This document shows, piece by piece, positions 15,141 through 27,469 of a DNA stretch of 64,000 bases. The stretch comes from Tillus elongatus. Lineage: Eukaryota > Arthropoda > Insecta > Coleoptera > Cleridae. Positions within the stretch are counted from its first letter, which is position 1; every line of letters begins with the position of its first letter. The notes beneath the pieces were generated by a model that saw nothing but the letters and a program-made list of their open reading frames with translations, did not search any database and was not told the DNA's origin. Where the stretch lies: contig OZ023262.1 in NCBI GenBank assembly GCA_964006375.1, positions 56,923,009-56,987,008 on the forward strand. Direction: 5' to 3'. The position numbers and the translations under genes are program-made.

Positions 15141-18100
15141 CTCTGTTCGGCACCTATTTACTATTGCCATATAATCTTGTGAATCAAGTACCTTCTATCC
15201 ACTACAACAAAAGTACTGTTTCCAACAGCGACTTTTTCTGGGAGGGGCGTGAACGCAGAGAATATCGATGATTTTGTTCCTTTTCGCATTTCCTATTCGG
15301 AGAATAGAGCCATGGGATATGGGACCAATTGGTATGTAAATTGATCTTTTACGTCGGCTTGTTACCTCCTTCAAAGAAAAACTTATAAACCGTAACCGTG
15401 GTATATTGTGATTGACCTCAGGTGGATATGGATCTGCTCAATATTGAGGTCACGATCGCCTATAATACCTTACCCTAAAATAGCTATCTATCATATTATC
15501 ATATTTATTAAGATTAGCAATATTTTTAGGAGGTTGACAGATCTGGATGTAGTTGGATACTCACGTTCTTTCTTTGTTTCTTTCGCACTGCCTGGAGTCC
15601 TATATTTGTGGGCGCCTCAGACTAGTACCAAGTAATATTGAAATGTAGATATCTAGATAATCGTTGATAAGAATAAATTGTTTGCGCTGATGCCAAAAAC
15701 AGGAGAAGTTAGGGAGGAATTTCTCTTCAATCAAACAGATAAGTTAATGTAACAAAGCATATAAGTTTATTCATATAAATTAAATTTGGAATAGCAAACA
15801 AAATGAAATAAAATGGTTGGTAATCTCAAATAAACATTAATTGCACACAAATAAAATCAGATAAACAGCAAGAACTTCAAGAAAAGAAATCATCATTTCA
15901 CATACATATGTCAAAAAAATCAGGTAAATATGGATACATGTTACTAAAATACTGATGTTAGCCACTTGAGCTTTATATGTAAGATGAAATACTGTATTTT
16001 ACAGCTAAAAAGCAAACACAAATTATTAGGTAAATCATTGGACGTTTGTCAATCAATTTGATTAATTTTTGAATAACTTTTACTGGTCAGTTCTTTGAGT
16101 GAGGCTCCCAAAAAAAAAAAGAATATATAATCCTACGTGAAATTTCTGCATTAATTATTGAAAATAAGAGATATTGAAAAGAATGTACAGGTTAGATATT
16201 TTACAGACAAAATTTACTAATTTCAATTTCAAAAACTATGTGTTTAAATTTACAGATAAAATTCAACAGATTAAACATGAAATTTACAATTATCCCTATA
16301 GCACCTCTCTGACACTGTTCAAGTTCGAAATTGTTTACGTTATTTTGGAAAGTTCAAGTTATAAGGCTTCAGATATTAGATTGCTGCATGTAAAATTGTG
16401 CCGGTTCAGAAAAAAGCGAGTTACACAGACTCACTGTATTCCTGTATTGAGTTACCTAATGACCCTATGAAGATGCCTTCTAAGTAGGATCAACTATGAG
16501 CACCTGAGACAGGTTCACAGACTCCAATTGGGTTGGTGGATTTATTTCTCCAATATTAGAAAACCATTTGACAACTATGTCGATGTTCTGAAATCGCTTG
16601 ACGGAAACTTTGCAAATCGCAATTTAAAACGTGAATTGGCCCAAATGAAATTCACTGCCAATTGACTTAAAGTTCGGTAATAACCAGGACGTCTTTCTGA
16701 TTAAGACAAGAAATCAACAGGTCGGAAAAAGGAAACACAACTAAACCCGCGTTTTTATGCTGAATACGATGTTTATTTAAACTCGAAAATCGTTTAAATT
16801 ACTTTAAACAATCACTGTCAATTATTATCAGATGGTATAGATAACAGAAAGGATTTTATCATCCCCTTTTAAGATAATTTAATAGCCACCGAAACTAAGG
16901 GGTGTTCACTCGACGAACGCTCGGCAGAGAGTCCCCGATAATGTCTCGCGTTCTGCAATTGCTAGTTGCTGCACGCAAAAATTCTTACTGTGGCGGTTGG
17001 TGGCTGTGCGCAAGCACTTTCCAGCCTCCATTCTTCGAATGAGATAAAACGAGACCTCCAATCGGTGGTGAACTCATGACGTCTCACCTCTCGTGTCCAT
17101 AGTTGAAGGTTTTGCCGGCAATTCTCTGCAACATTTTCAACGGTCTTTCTTGGGTGACATCACCGGAAAATTACAGATAAACAATATTTTGTTCTCGAAA
17201 ATTCCTAACGTATATTTTCAATCCCTATTCGTTCCTGGAAATGTTTGTTCAGTAATAATACGAGGTAGTTTCCCATGGCAAACATATATTGAATTTTAAC
17301 GTACAAATTAGAAATGCAGTAAAGGGGTTTACAGCACTTGAAGATTTAGCGACTTTTCATGAAAATAATTTTGAAATCAAAACATGAATTGCCTCACAGA
17401 TATTGGATTGTCGTTCTTACGGGTTTATTTTGAATAATTAAAGCAGTAACTAAACGTAATCGTTATAGGCTTCAGACTGTTTCGTTAAACACAGCTGTTG
17501 GAATATTGTGAGAGGGTCTATAGCAACCTGAAAGCTAAATAACTGCTTTATAACTCCATTTCCCATGAATTTTCTCGTAGAATGAGTAGCTTAGCCGATA
17601 TTTTGCTAGGAAAACGGCAAAAACAATTTAGAACTTGTTCGGAAAAATGGCGAATGTTTGAGGTGCCGTATCTCAGGACCAGTAGGAGCTGCGGTTGCGC
17701 TCAAATTGTATTAAATTTCTGTAACATTTCACCTCCCAGGTTCTCTAAACTACCAAAGTAATTTTTATAATATTTTGATATAATTTTGATAAATCTATAC
17801 TTTATTATTAATTAGATTCAATTTCAATTTGGTTGATATAATCCATTTTCCACGGAGGTATGTCTCTCTTATCCTTTACAAAAGTCCTGCAATTCGTCAG
17901 GTTCCATTTCTTGAAAAATCCGATTTCCTTAATCAATTTGCTATTAACCTAAGGTTTGTTGGCTAGGAAACCAACATTTAAAGTTTATTGTCGGAAAATG
18001 TTTGTACATTTTCAAACAATAAGTTATTTTGATAAAACATGGCACATTGTTTCTACTATATAGGTTATACCGGTAACCAATTTGATGACTACACTATTGG

Positions 18101-18292
18101 TATCTACCCTAACAACATCCCAAAAAATCAGAACAGTGCAATTTTTTTGCGATTTAACGCGTTTTTTGCCACGGTTACTGGCCTACATGATAGTATCTGG
18201 GGGATTAAATTATATCGTAATGAGTGATGAACACTTTAGTCTTCTAAATAAGAGGCCAAAGTGCAACTTTACCCACGTAGTTGCATCAAATA
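15141..18292. other. long gene-poor stretch with no firm feature
   Basis: No coding region is supported. 16690-17300 has a more balanced composition, and its architecture (A/T-rich start, then a GC-richer block near 16905-17080) resembles a solitary LTR, but no duplicated flank was found. 17500-17760 has a degenerate repeat-like texture. 17925-18095 is a fragment of the palindrome-ended segment (ACATTTTCAAACAATAAG, ACTATATAGGTTATACCGG). The rest shows nothing I can name. Confidence 0.45.
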
Positions 18293-18304
18293 TTTTATTA
18301 AGTG

Positions 18305-18669
18305 TGTGTGTTTGTGTGTGTGTTTTCTTTCTTTAACGACGGTCTAGTTCCCCGACTATGGCCAATCACCGGCTACAGGGAGCAGTTGCACCTCACTATC
18401 CTGGAAATTTCTCCGAATCGCTGCCTTTCTGTAAAGAGGGTAGGGATCTTTAACGTACCCAACATCGCATGCACACGGGACCGGCTGCTTTACGTCCCCT
18501 TCGAAGGGCAGAACGGGCAGACATTTAACTTCCTCAAATAAAATGCTACAACTTCGGTTGATGTTAATTTTACCGTATGTACGAAAAAGTGAAAACGGAG
18601 CCCTGGAAATCGAAAACACCACCCTTCGGTTCAGAGGCACACGCCCTCACCAATGAACCACCAAGGCTC
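18305..18669 (-). mobile_element. tRNA-derived SINE with 12-bp target duplication
   Basis: Read on the minus strand, the head (18669 downward) is tRNA-like. It has a box A type sequence TGGTTCATTGGTGAGG at 18645-18660 and a box B type sequence GTTTTCGATTTCC at 18605-18617, with partly pairing ends GAGCC and GGCTC. A non-tRNA body follows. The 3' end is an A/CA-rich tail (complement of GTGTGTGTGTTT at 18305-18330). Perfect 12-bp direct repeats TTTTATTAAGTG flank it at 18293-18304 and 18670-18681, as expected of LINE-driven retroposition. Transcription would be by RNA polymerase III from the internal boxes. Confidence 0.82.
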
Positions 18670-18681
18670 TTTTATTAAGTG

Positions 18682-19502
18682 CATACAAAATTAATTTCTA
18701 TATTTTGATGTGGAATATATTAAGATAATCAGTGAATCTCTTACCCAGTTTTCTTCGACAGTAGACCTCTTTTCCGATAAATATAAAAAAGTAAATTTGA
18801 ATAATGAAGACAGATAAAATTGCTTCTTAATCATAATAATAATATGGTAACTGAAAATATGAAATTGATATGGCGACAGATATTGAATACCAATGCAGTG
18901 AATCGAGGTGTCTTAAAAAGCAGCTCAGCAAAATAAAAGAGAAATTTCTTTACAAGATTCGTTGAATTTGCTAAATGATGTACACACTTATTACATAAAA
19001 ACCACCATTAACGATAAAAATCGTTTCGTAATAAAATAAAGACCTGCTATTAAGCACCGATATAATAATGGATAAGAATAAAAAATCGGTTATTTCACAT
19101 GCAAATCTTGGACAGGTTGAGGTGATTACCTACTTTCTGATTGTATTTGTTTATGGCTGCAAGTTGATGTCTACAATGCGAAAAGGTTAATTTGTATATA
19201 TCGATAAAAATCGAGGAAATTTATATGCACTATAAAATAAATTTTTAACACCAATATCAACAGGGTATGCACTCTTTGTAAATGCAGTGTGTCCCATTTT
19301 GGCTGCAATTGCTGGGTTTCTCCATTATCAGTAAAGATAGAACCTTGCGGTTTTCACGAACCCGAGTTTTTTGTGAAATGAGAGATGCCGCAAACAAAAT
19401 TGTCACAGCCCTTTGAGTTCCGAGCTACAAGGCGATTTTGAAAATATTGTCTTTTAAGGTGCCACTTGTACTTCGGTTGTCTGACAACTTGTCAAAAAGA
19501 TA
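18682..19502. other. no recognised feature
   Basis: AT-rich sequence with no credible ORF, RNA gene or matched repeat landmark. Confidence 0.45.
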
Positions 19503-20087
19503 AAAAGATTCGGGACGCAGCAAGTGCATTACACTAGTGAATTTTCATAAGAATTGTACACTATTAGTGACGTATATTATTAAAACTAATTCTTTAAATT
19601 TAAATGAACCCTGCAGATCGGATTTAGAGGCCCCAGTAAGCAATTACGTGAGGAAATTTCTATTTTCTAGGGAAAATTAAAATTTGGTACATATGTAAGT
19701 ACTGCAAGTCTCCTTAAAAAAGTTGTGTTAAATTTCATTAAAGTTTTATGGAAAAAAAGATTATTATTTACAAGGGAATGTACCTGTCAAATTATAAATA
19801 TGTCAGGTATTTTTTCTTATTTCCTTATTAATTGCTTGGACGGTTTTGTTTTAGTCAACCCTAATCAAACTAGTTTTTGCAAACAAAACAACAGAAAGGG
19901 TTTTTCAAAACAAATAATTAGTTATTCGCGAAGCTCATTATATTATTTTTCTTTAATTTAGTACTCACGTTGCGTTTTACTATGGCTCAAGATTGAAGAT
20001 TTTAGCTTAATAGGAAATTGAGTTGTCAAATTTGAAATATTTTTACGAAAATTCTCCACCCAATATTGTCCTTGCTGCACCGATGCC
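19503..20087. mobile_element. long palindrome-ended repeat, uninterrupted copy
   Basis: About 585 bp from ATTCGGGACGCAGCAAGTGC to CCTTGCTGCACC. It is the uninterrupted relative used to delimit the nested insertion at 11920-12882. The body includes GAATTTTCATAAGAATTGTA, ACTGCAAGTCTC, TTGGACGGTTTTGTTTTAGT and ACTCACGTTGCG. No ORF of note. Confidence 0.68.
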
Positions 20088-20149
20088 CTTTTCAGCACTT
20101 ATTTACTGTTGATGTATCCATGCTTTTTTAGTGATAAAATATTGTAAAT

Positions 20150-20594
20150 CTCTATGTGAGACCGACAAACCTTAAATTCCTTTTTGGAAAAATATTTTAA
20201 ACAAATGAAATGCGGTAACAATTTAAACATAATTTGAAAATCTTGGTTCGTTGCTTCATCGCGAGGGTTTCCTCCACCTTCTAAATGCCTACAATCACCC
20301 TCCTAAAAAAGAACAATGTAAACAAGAAAAATTACTTGAGACTATCCCCCAAGAAAGTTTCGGGACCTGGAGTGAATAGGGGTTCTGCGCGGAGTAAAGA
20401 GGATTTTAAGAAGACATAGCAGGCAGCTTAGAGATGTCCAACTAAGCTGTTTTTTCGCACTTGCCGCTCACATTTTCTTTTTATCTTCTTCCCCGCCCAA
20501 CACCTCTATTCACTCCTGGTCCCGTAACTTTCTTGGGGGCTGTTTGCAAGAAACTCTTCTTGTGGTATGTGCATCCAGAAAGGGTTCTAAGCAT

Positions 20595-20662
<68 letters not shown>

Positions 20663-20997
20663 TCCCTCTGGTGCTAAACTTCTAATTTACCGAAAATTTA
20701 ATTTTTATTTACAAGAGGAATGTAGCTGCCAAATTATAAACGTGGCACGTATTTTTCCTTATTAATCGCTTGGATGATTCGTTTTAGTCAACGCAATCGA
20801 ACCATTTTCTGCAAAAAAAAATAAAAGAAAAGTTTTTAAAAACAAATTTGTAGTCATTTTTTAAATTTAGTACACAAGCTGCCTTTAGTATGTATCAAAA
20901 CTGAAGATTCTAGCTTGGTGAGAAATTGAGTTATCACCATTTGAAATATTTTTACGAAAATTCGCTACCATAACGCACTTGCTACACCTAAACTCTT
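20150..20997. repeat. dispersed repeat with internal (TA)n, shared with 14481-15140
   Basis: Co-linear with 14481-15140 over most of its length. It adds a TA tract at 20599-20656 and a right part (ATTAATCGCTTGGATGATTC ... GCTACCATAACGCACTTGC) related to the long palindrome-ended repeat. Confidence 0.68.
20599..20656. repeat. (TA)n microsatellite
   Basis: 58 bp of TA repeat after GCATGTTT. It sits inside a different repeat context from most tracts in the window. Confidence 0.93.
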
Positions 20998-21032
20998 TTC
21001 AACACATATTTACTATAACTGTTTAGTAATAC

Positions 21033-22482
<1,450 letters not shown>

Positions 22483-22799
22483 TTCTGGACGCAGTAAGTG
22501 CGTTATGGTAGCGAATTTTGATCAAATGCTTAATATTTGAATAGCTCAATTTGCTATTAACCTATAAGGTTGAGCAAGAAACGAGTTTTTTCGGGACCAC
22601 TTTAAGTTTACTTTCGGAAATTTTTGCACATTTTCAAACAATAAAGTTATTTTGATGAAACATGGCACATTGTTTTTACTATATAGATTATACTGGTGAC
22701 CAAATTTGATGTCTGCTTTCTTAAAAAACCACACATTATTGCTATTAAAAAATAGTTTTATGAAAATTCACTACCATAACGCACTTGCTGCGTCCCGAG
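22483..22799 (-). mobile_element. palindrome-ended (MITE-like) segment, about 317 bp
   Basis: Starts TTCTGGACGCAGTAAGTGCG and ends CGCACTTGCTGCGTCCCGA. Both ends are preserved. Internal landmarks are CGAGTTTTTTCGGGA, TTTTCAAACAATAAAGTTA, ACATGGCACATTG and TTATACTGGTGACC. A run of T follows immediately. Confidence 0.78.
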
Positions 22800-23289
22800 T
22801 TTTTTTTATTAGATGTTAAAATCATAATATTATACTACAGCCGACGGCCGAAGGCATTTGCTAATGTTAGATTAAAATTAAAAGGTGGATTATTATTTAA
22901 CTACTCCTGTTTGTATTAACCTTAGAATATAAGTCGTTATTTTATATTGTCAGCGGGGTCGATTTCGAGGTTATCTTCTGCTTCTTCTTCTTTGTTAATG
23001 ACTTTAGTTAGTCCAACCCGACACATAATTCTTTGGATTATAGATAATAAGTAAATTTAAAAAATCACGATATGAAGTAACTCAGCTGTTTAAGTAATTG
23101 TTGGAGGGTATCATTTTCGCTTATAAATCATCTGCAGTAAATTAACTGCAAATAACTTTATAACGATAACATATTTAATTCGGTTTGTTTATAGATACAG
23201 TCAGGATGGCAGGATGATATACAGCTTAGCAGTTGCAGGACACACTAATGGGATTAAGATTATTGGATTACATTAATTATTGGACCCGC
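22800..23289. other. no recognised feature
   Basis: AT-rich unique-looking sequence. No ORF or repeat landmark found. Confidence 0.45.
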
Positions 23290-23390
23290 GAGAGAGATAA
23301 AGAGATATGGAGAGAGAGAAAAGTGTGTTTGAGAGAGAAAGAGAGAGAGAGAGAGGGAGAGGGAGAGGGAGAGGGAGAGGGAGATGGGGA
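23290..23390. repeat. GA-rich low-complexity tract with (GAGGGA) repeats
   Basis: Begins with imperfect GA dinucleotides. About five copies of GGGAGA follow near 23354-23385. Confidence 0.9.
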
Positions 23391-23705
23391 ACGAAGGACA
23401 CAGTGAATAAAGTCAATACCATGCTACTTGTAGAAAAAGTCTCGATACAGTAGGTGCATCACTGTAGCTTTTCATAAAAATCTGAAAAATTACAAACAAT
23501 CCTCAGAAAGGTTCAGTTAAAAAAATTCAATGATCTCCGCAATAGTAATGAAGCTGATCTGATAAATTTTTTAGAGATGTTGCCTACGAATGTATATTGA
23601 TACCTAGAAAACTATGCAATGAGCAAAATTGCATTTAGTTGCTATGGTGGCAACTGTGATATTTCATGGGTGACAAAAAATAAATCCATTGTCAACTAAG
23701 ATTAA

Positions 23706-24110
23706 AAAAAATGTGGACGCAGCAAGTGTGTTATGGTAGTAAATTTTCATAAAAATGTTTTAATGGCAAATATGTCTTTTTTTTAATGAAAGCAGGCATC
23801 CAATTTCGTTACCAGTATAACCTGTATAGCAGAAACTACTGGGCGTATGGATCTCCCTTTGCGCATGGGTCCAACTTTCCGCATGGATCTACCTTTTCGC
23901 ATGGATCTACTTTTCTGCATGGATCTACCTTTTCGCATGGTTGTACGTTTTTGCAAGGATCAACCTTTTCACATGGATCTACCTTTACGTTACATTTCTT
24001 CCACAATATGTATTAAATACATTATTATTTATTACCGTAACGCATTTGCTTTCTTCCACAATATGTATTAATTATATTATTTTTCATTACCCTGGCGCAC
24101 TTGCTGCGTT
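23706..24110 (+). mobile_element. palindrome-ended segment carrying an internal minisatellite
   Basis: Starts TGTGGACGCAGCAAGTGTGT, continues with the normal left half (GAAAGCAGGCATCCAATT, GTTACCAGTATAACC), then enters the 18-bp minisatellite at 23847. The right end is present twice: CCGTAACGCATTTGCT at about 24036 and CCCTGGCGCACTTGCTGCG at about 24090. Each is preceded by TTCTTCCACAATATGTATTA, a tandem duplication of about 57 bp. Confidence 0.65.
23847..23990. repeat. 18-bp minisatellite, eight copies
   Basis: Eight consecutive 18-bp units close to ATGGATCTACCTTTTCGC occupy exactly 144 bp. The first, second and sixth to eighth units carry most of the variation. Because 18 is a multiple of three, short in-frame repeats (MDLPFR, HGSTFS) appear in the translations. 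There is no other sign of coding. Confidence 0.93.
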
Positions 24111-24931
24111 AGCATTTTTTCCTTATTTTGTATCAATAATAAGAAGAAAAACAAACTGCAGTTCGAAATCGGCCTTCCGATTTGGCACTAAATAACAAAA
24201 ATTGGGCGATTAAAAATTTTAAGTAGTGGCCGCCGCGTACGTAGAATTAAATAAAGGTTCAAATTATAGCCATATCCGCAGTCACACAATTACATGAATA
24301 TCATAAAAGATGCATCCGTTAGAAGTTACATCACTAAAAATGTGACAGGTCACTTAAGAAGTGTATTTTTAAAAGCATTTTCTCATTAAAATTAGCTTCA
24401 AAGACTTTAATGTACTGATATAACTAGACAATAGGAACGTTTAAAAAACATTTAGAATCAGATATGTGTTCTAGGGAGCGTAATTAGCGCTTATTTGAAG
24501 ATTTTTTTTCAAAATTTAAAGTAAGGATTTCCACATTAGTGAATTTAAAAAAAATCGCTAAAAATCATTAAAAAGGACATATTTGCTATAACGCACTTGC
24601 TACGTCCAGTCACTTTTTTATTCTGTTACTTTTTTAAGTCTTACAGGATCTCTTTAATTTTATTGTTTTGACTCCTGATGTAGACTCTGATAATGTCTGT
24701 ATTGATTGTAGTTTTATTATTATGTTGTAATCAGCACAATTACTTACCAGTAACAACGTTTCTGACAAACTCTTTTTTAGGTTCTAAACCTACCATTGAA
24801 GATGAACCGCTTGTTAGCCGAAACGCGCAAGGAATAATAAATAGTTGTCTAGAAGGAAAAGCCTTTTATTTTCAAGTATATGTAATCATGAAGCACAAAT
24901 TAAAAAAAAACATTTAACATAAAGCATAAAA
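24111..24931. other. mostly unassigned sequence
   Basis: A weak block A fragment lies near 24470-24560 (GTGTTCTAGGGAGCGTAATT). A palindrome-end remnant lies at 24590-24608 (CTATAACGCACTTGCTACG). 24693-24917 is open for 74 codons but resembles no family I recognise and is not called a gene. Confidence 0.45.
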
Positions 24932-24947
24932 CATACAGACTTGGAGA

Positions 24948-25094
24948 CTACTTCTCTGGCTTCACTGTTGGTTTTCCTTGGTGAACGACGTAGCCAGCGC
25001 GTAAGCTAACTGGAGCAAGTGGCCCTACAAATTCTGGAAGTTCTAGGAAGTTCTTCAACGTTTCTGTGACTATAGTTTCGCTGCTTGACAGCAT
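24948..25094 (-). CDS. 48-codon ORF in left arm of fold-back element
   Basis: Encodes MLSSSETIVTETLKNFLELP followed by EFVGPLAPVSLRAGYVV and HQGKPTVKPEK, then stop. I do not recognise the family. The copy in the right arm differs at six positions, five of them amino-acid changes, so no purifying selection between the copies is visible. It could be a captured first exon: upstream sequence resembles a 5' leader, but no splice donor is certain. It could also be chance. Calling it a gene is tentative. Confidence 0.25.
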   Translation of the reverse strand: MLSSSETIVTETLKNFLELPEFVGPLAPVSLRAGYVVHQGKPTVKPEK

Positions 25095-25812
25095 TTTCAG
25101 ACAGATTTAAATTGAATTAGTACGAAATCATGACAACTACAAATAAATATCTGTTGCTATGTTATGATATGATGTTTTGATCAAAAAATTTATCAAATTG
25201 AAAATAAAAATGAAATACAGATGACAGATGAGGTTTTCAGAATGTCCATGTGATGTATGCCAATATTTAACATAAAAATAGAACTAGCCTATGATAACTA
25301 TGATAACAGTTAAAACAATACAATAACTAAACAATAACAGTATAAAAGTAGTCTCTATATAACGAAAATATCGACATACATCAGCTCATTATCTTATTAC
25401 AACTTTTTTGAAAGATTAATTAAATTTATTTTCTTTGACTTATTTAATTAGAAAGAAGAATATCCAAGAAAGAAGAATTCATTAAATCAGTTTGCTCGTT
25501 TAAAACAAGGTAGCTATTGTCGTGTGTCTACTTTTTGACTTCCAAAGCTTCAAAAAAGTCTAGTTATTGTTATTGTTTAGTTATTGTGTTGTTGTAACTG
25601 TTATCATAGTTATCATAGGCTAGTTCTATTTTTATGTTAAATATTGACATACATCACATAGACATTTTGAAAACCTCATCTGTCATCTGTATTTCATTTT
25701 TATTTTTAATTTGATAAATTTTTTGATCAAAACATCATATCATAACATAGCAACAGATATTTATTTGTAGTTGTCATGATTTTGTACTAATTCAATTTCA
25801 ATCTGTCTGAAA

Positions 25813-25959
25813 ATGCTGTCAAGCAGCGAAACTATAGTCACAGAAACGTTGACGAACTTCCTAGAACTTCCAGAATTCGTAGGGCCACTTGCTCCACTTA
25901 GCTTATGCGCTGGCTACGTCGTTCACCAACGAAAACCAACAGTGAAGCCAGATAAGTAG
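25813..25959 (+). CDS. 48-codon ORF in right arm of fold-back element
   Basis: Mirror copy of the left-arm ORF: MLSSSETIVTETLTNFLELP, then EFVGPLAPLSLCAGYVV and HQRKPTVKPDK, then stop. The start, length and stop are conserved between arms despite substitutions. Function unknown. Confidence 0.25.
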   Translation: MLSSSETIVTETLTNFLELPEFVGPLAPLSLCAGYVVHQRKPTVKPDK

Positions 25960-25975
25960 TCGCCAAGTCTGTATG

Positions 25976-26808
25976 TAGTATGGACAAGTTTCACCAAGTA
26001 AGGGCAACAACAATCAATGAAATAAAGCATAAAGCACAAATGACACAGTATGAAGCATAAACGAAACATAATCCTGCCTAGTTTGCACACCTGAGGTAAA
26101 AAGTTAATTAGTGTTGATTATTTGTTTGTTTATCGTTTTTTCTTCTTAATATTACATATTTTTTCAATGAGAATCTAGTCAACTTGTTCTATTGATGATA
26201 CTATTATTAATACTGGTATCAAGATCGACATTACAGTAACAAAAGCATATAAATTTCAAGTTTGAATGGTTATTATCCTTCTCCAGACATGATTATAACA
26301 TTCTCAGACGTAAACTGCAGTCTCAGTGACGAAATGAGTATATTTACCTAGTCGTTATTATCTTATGTTAATTCCCTTTAAAGTCTTCTCCAGTGTACCC
26401 GTTGTTAATTAAGTAAATAATCAAGCAAGCGTTGAAATAATGGCGCGTATGAATGAGTAGCTACCATAGACGAACGAATATCAAAGAAAACAGCTTCGTT
26501 TCTGTAAAAAATGTGAACCGTACATTTTTACAGAAGTGAAACTGCATAAGAAAAGGCGTTAAACGTGGTACGAATCTACAGGGTCTTATAAATGAAGGAA
26601 CACATTCCCTAGACGAACAGTATCATAGGTATAGCTTTCCGTCCTATACATTACAATACTCCGTGTCATAATGAGCCTTTACCCCAGGTCCAAGGTAAAA
26701 TGTTTATTAGTAAGAAGAGTACTGTGTCTATTGAATGCATGCTTTGCCGTCGTGATACTCCGTGCTGTCGGTGATATGACAAACATGTCAGATTTAGTTC
26801 GTTAGAAA
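25976..26808. other. no recognised feature
   Basis: No ORF, RNA gene or repeat landmark could be supported. Confidence 0.45.
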
Positions 26809-27000
26809 CCAGGCTTTGCCCTATTATAGTATGTTAGATTTTGGTATATTGTTTCATACTAAATATTTTTAATACACCTCTCCCCCGGTTTCACGATTTA
26901 CGCTCTTCTGTTTTCATTGCATAGAAATTATGTAACGTATTTTGTCCTTGCGACATTCTTAATTTAAAGAGTAGGTGTAAAGCCGGAAGAAACACTACCC
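26809..27000. repeat. dispersed repeat shared with 43607-43800
   Basis: Shares TATATTGTTTCATACTA, TTTTTAATACACCTCTCCCCC, TTCTGTTTTCATTGCA and AATTTAAAGAGTAGGTGT with 43607-43800 in the same orientation. In both places it lies near satellite-related sequence. Confidence 0.7.
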
Positions 27001-27469
27001 ATGTTAAAGTAGGCTCTCGTGGAAAATATGGTAAAAATTAAGTCAACACTTGATACTTGGAGGAACATTAATTACAAACTTTTATTTAGAGTTTTCCATT
27101 TGAATAAACAAAAACATTTCCTGACATTTTATACTACAACTATATTTTTCTCTAGCCAAAAGTGACCAACAACTACCATCAAAAATAACTAATGGTTATT
27201 GATTTTGTGACAATGACATACTTATACGCAACTTTGACTAGCAACGAAGATACAAACATAGTTTTTCATTCTGCATTGCTACCACCATATAAAAACTGTT
27301 CCCTATTTTCAGTCACAACACTGTTGTCACGTCTTTTTTCAAGGTGAGGTTGCCGAACTTTACATCACCCTCTAACCTAATATAAATTCTAACAGCAGGT
27401 ATATCTCTCAGAATAGAACCATTCTTTTACGCCGGTATGCGTATTGGCATTGTTTACCATTGCACAGTG
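27001..27469. other. no gene; right end related to 42320-42390
   Basis: Mostly unassigned. 27400-27469 matches the complement of 42330-42385 (CAATGCCAATACGC), extending the satellite homology beyond the monomer. Confidence 0.5.

Larger units (their letters stand above)
24932..25975. mobile_element. fold-back element with about 410-bp inverted arms
   Basis: The left arm (24932 to about 25355) and right arm (about 25562 to 25975) are reverse complements with roughly 5% scattered differences and short indels, separated by about 205 bp. Terminal sequence is CATACAGACTTGG. Inner arm landmarks are TAGCCTATGATAACTATGAT, AAAATTTATCAAATTGAAA and GACAGATGAGG. No target duplication could be identified. 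Each arm carries the same 48-codon ORF read outward. It could be a long-TIR nonautonomous DNA transposon, or an inverted duplication of genic sequence. Confidence 0.78.

Noticed and set aside
18597..18669. tRNA gene
   Set aside because: A tRNA-like head is present, but the arms pair poorly and it continues into a SINE body with flanking duplications.
23786..24195. Small repetitive protein with HGSTFS or MDLPFR repeats
   Set aside because: It is an 18-bp minisatellite inside a mobile repeat, open in several frames.
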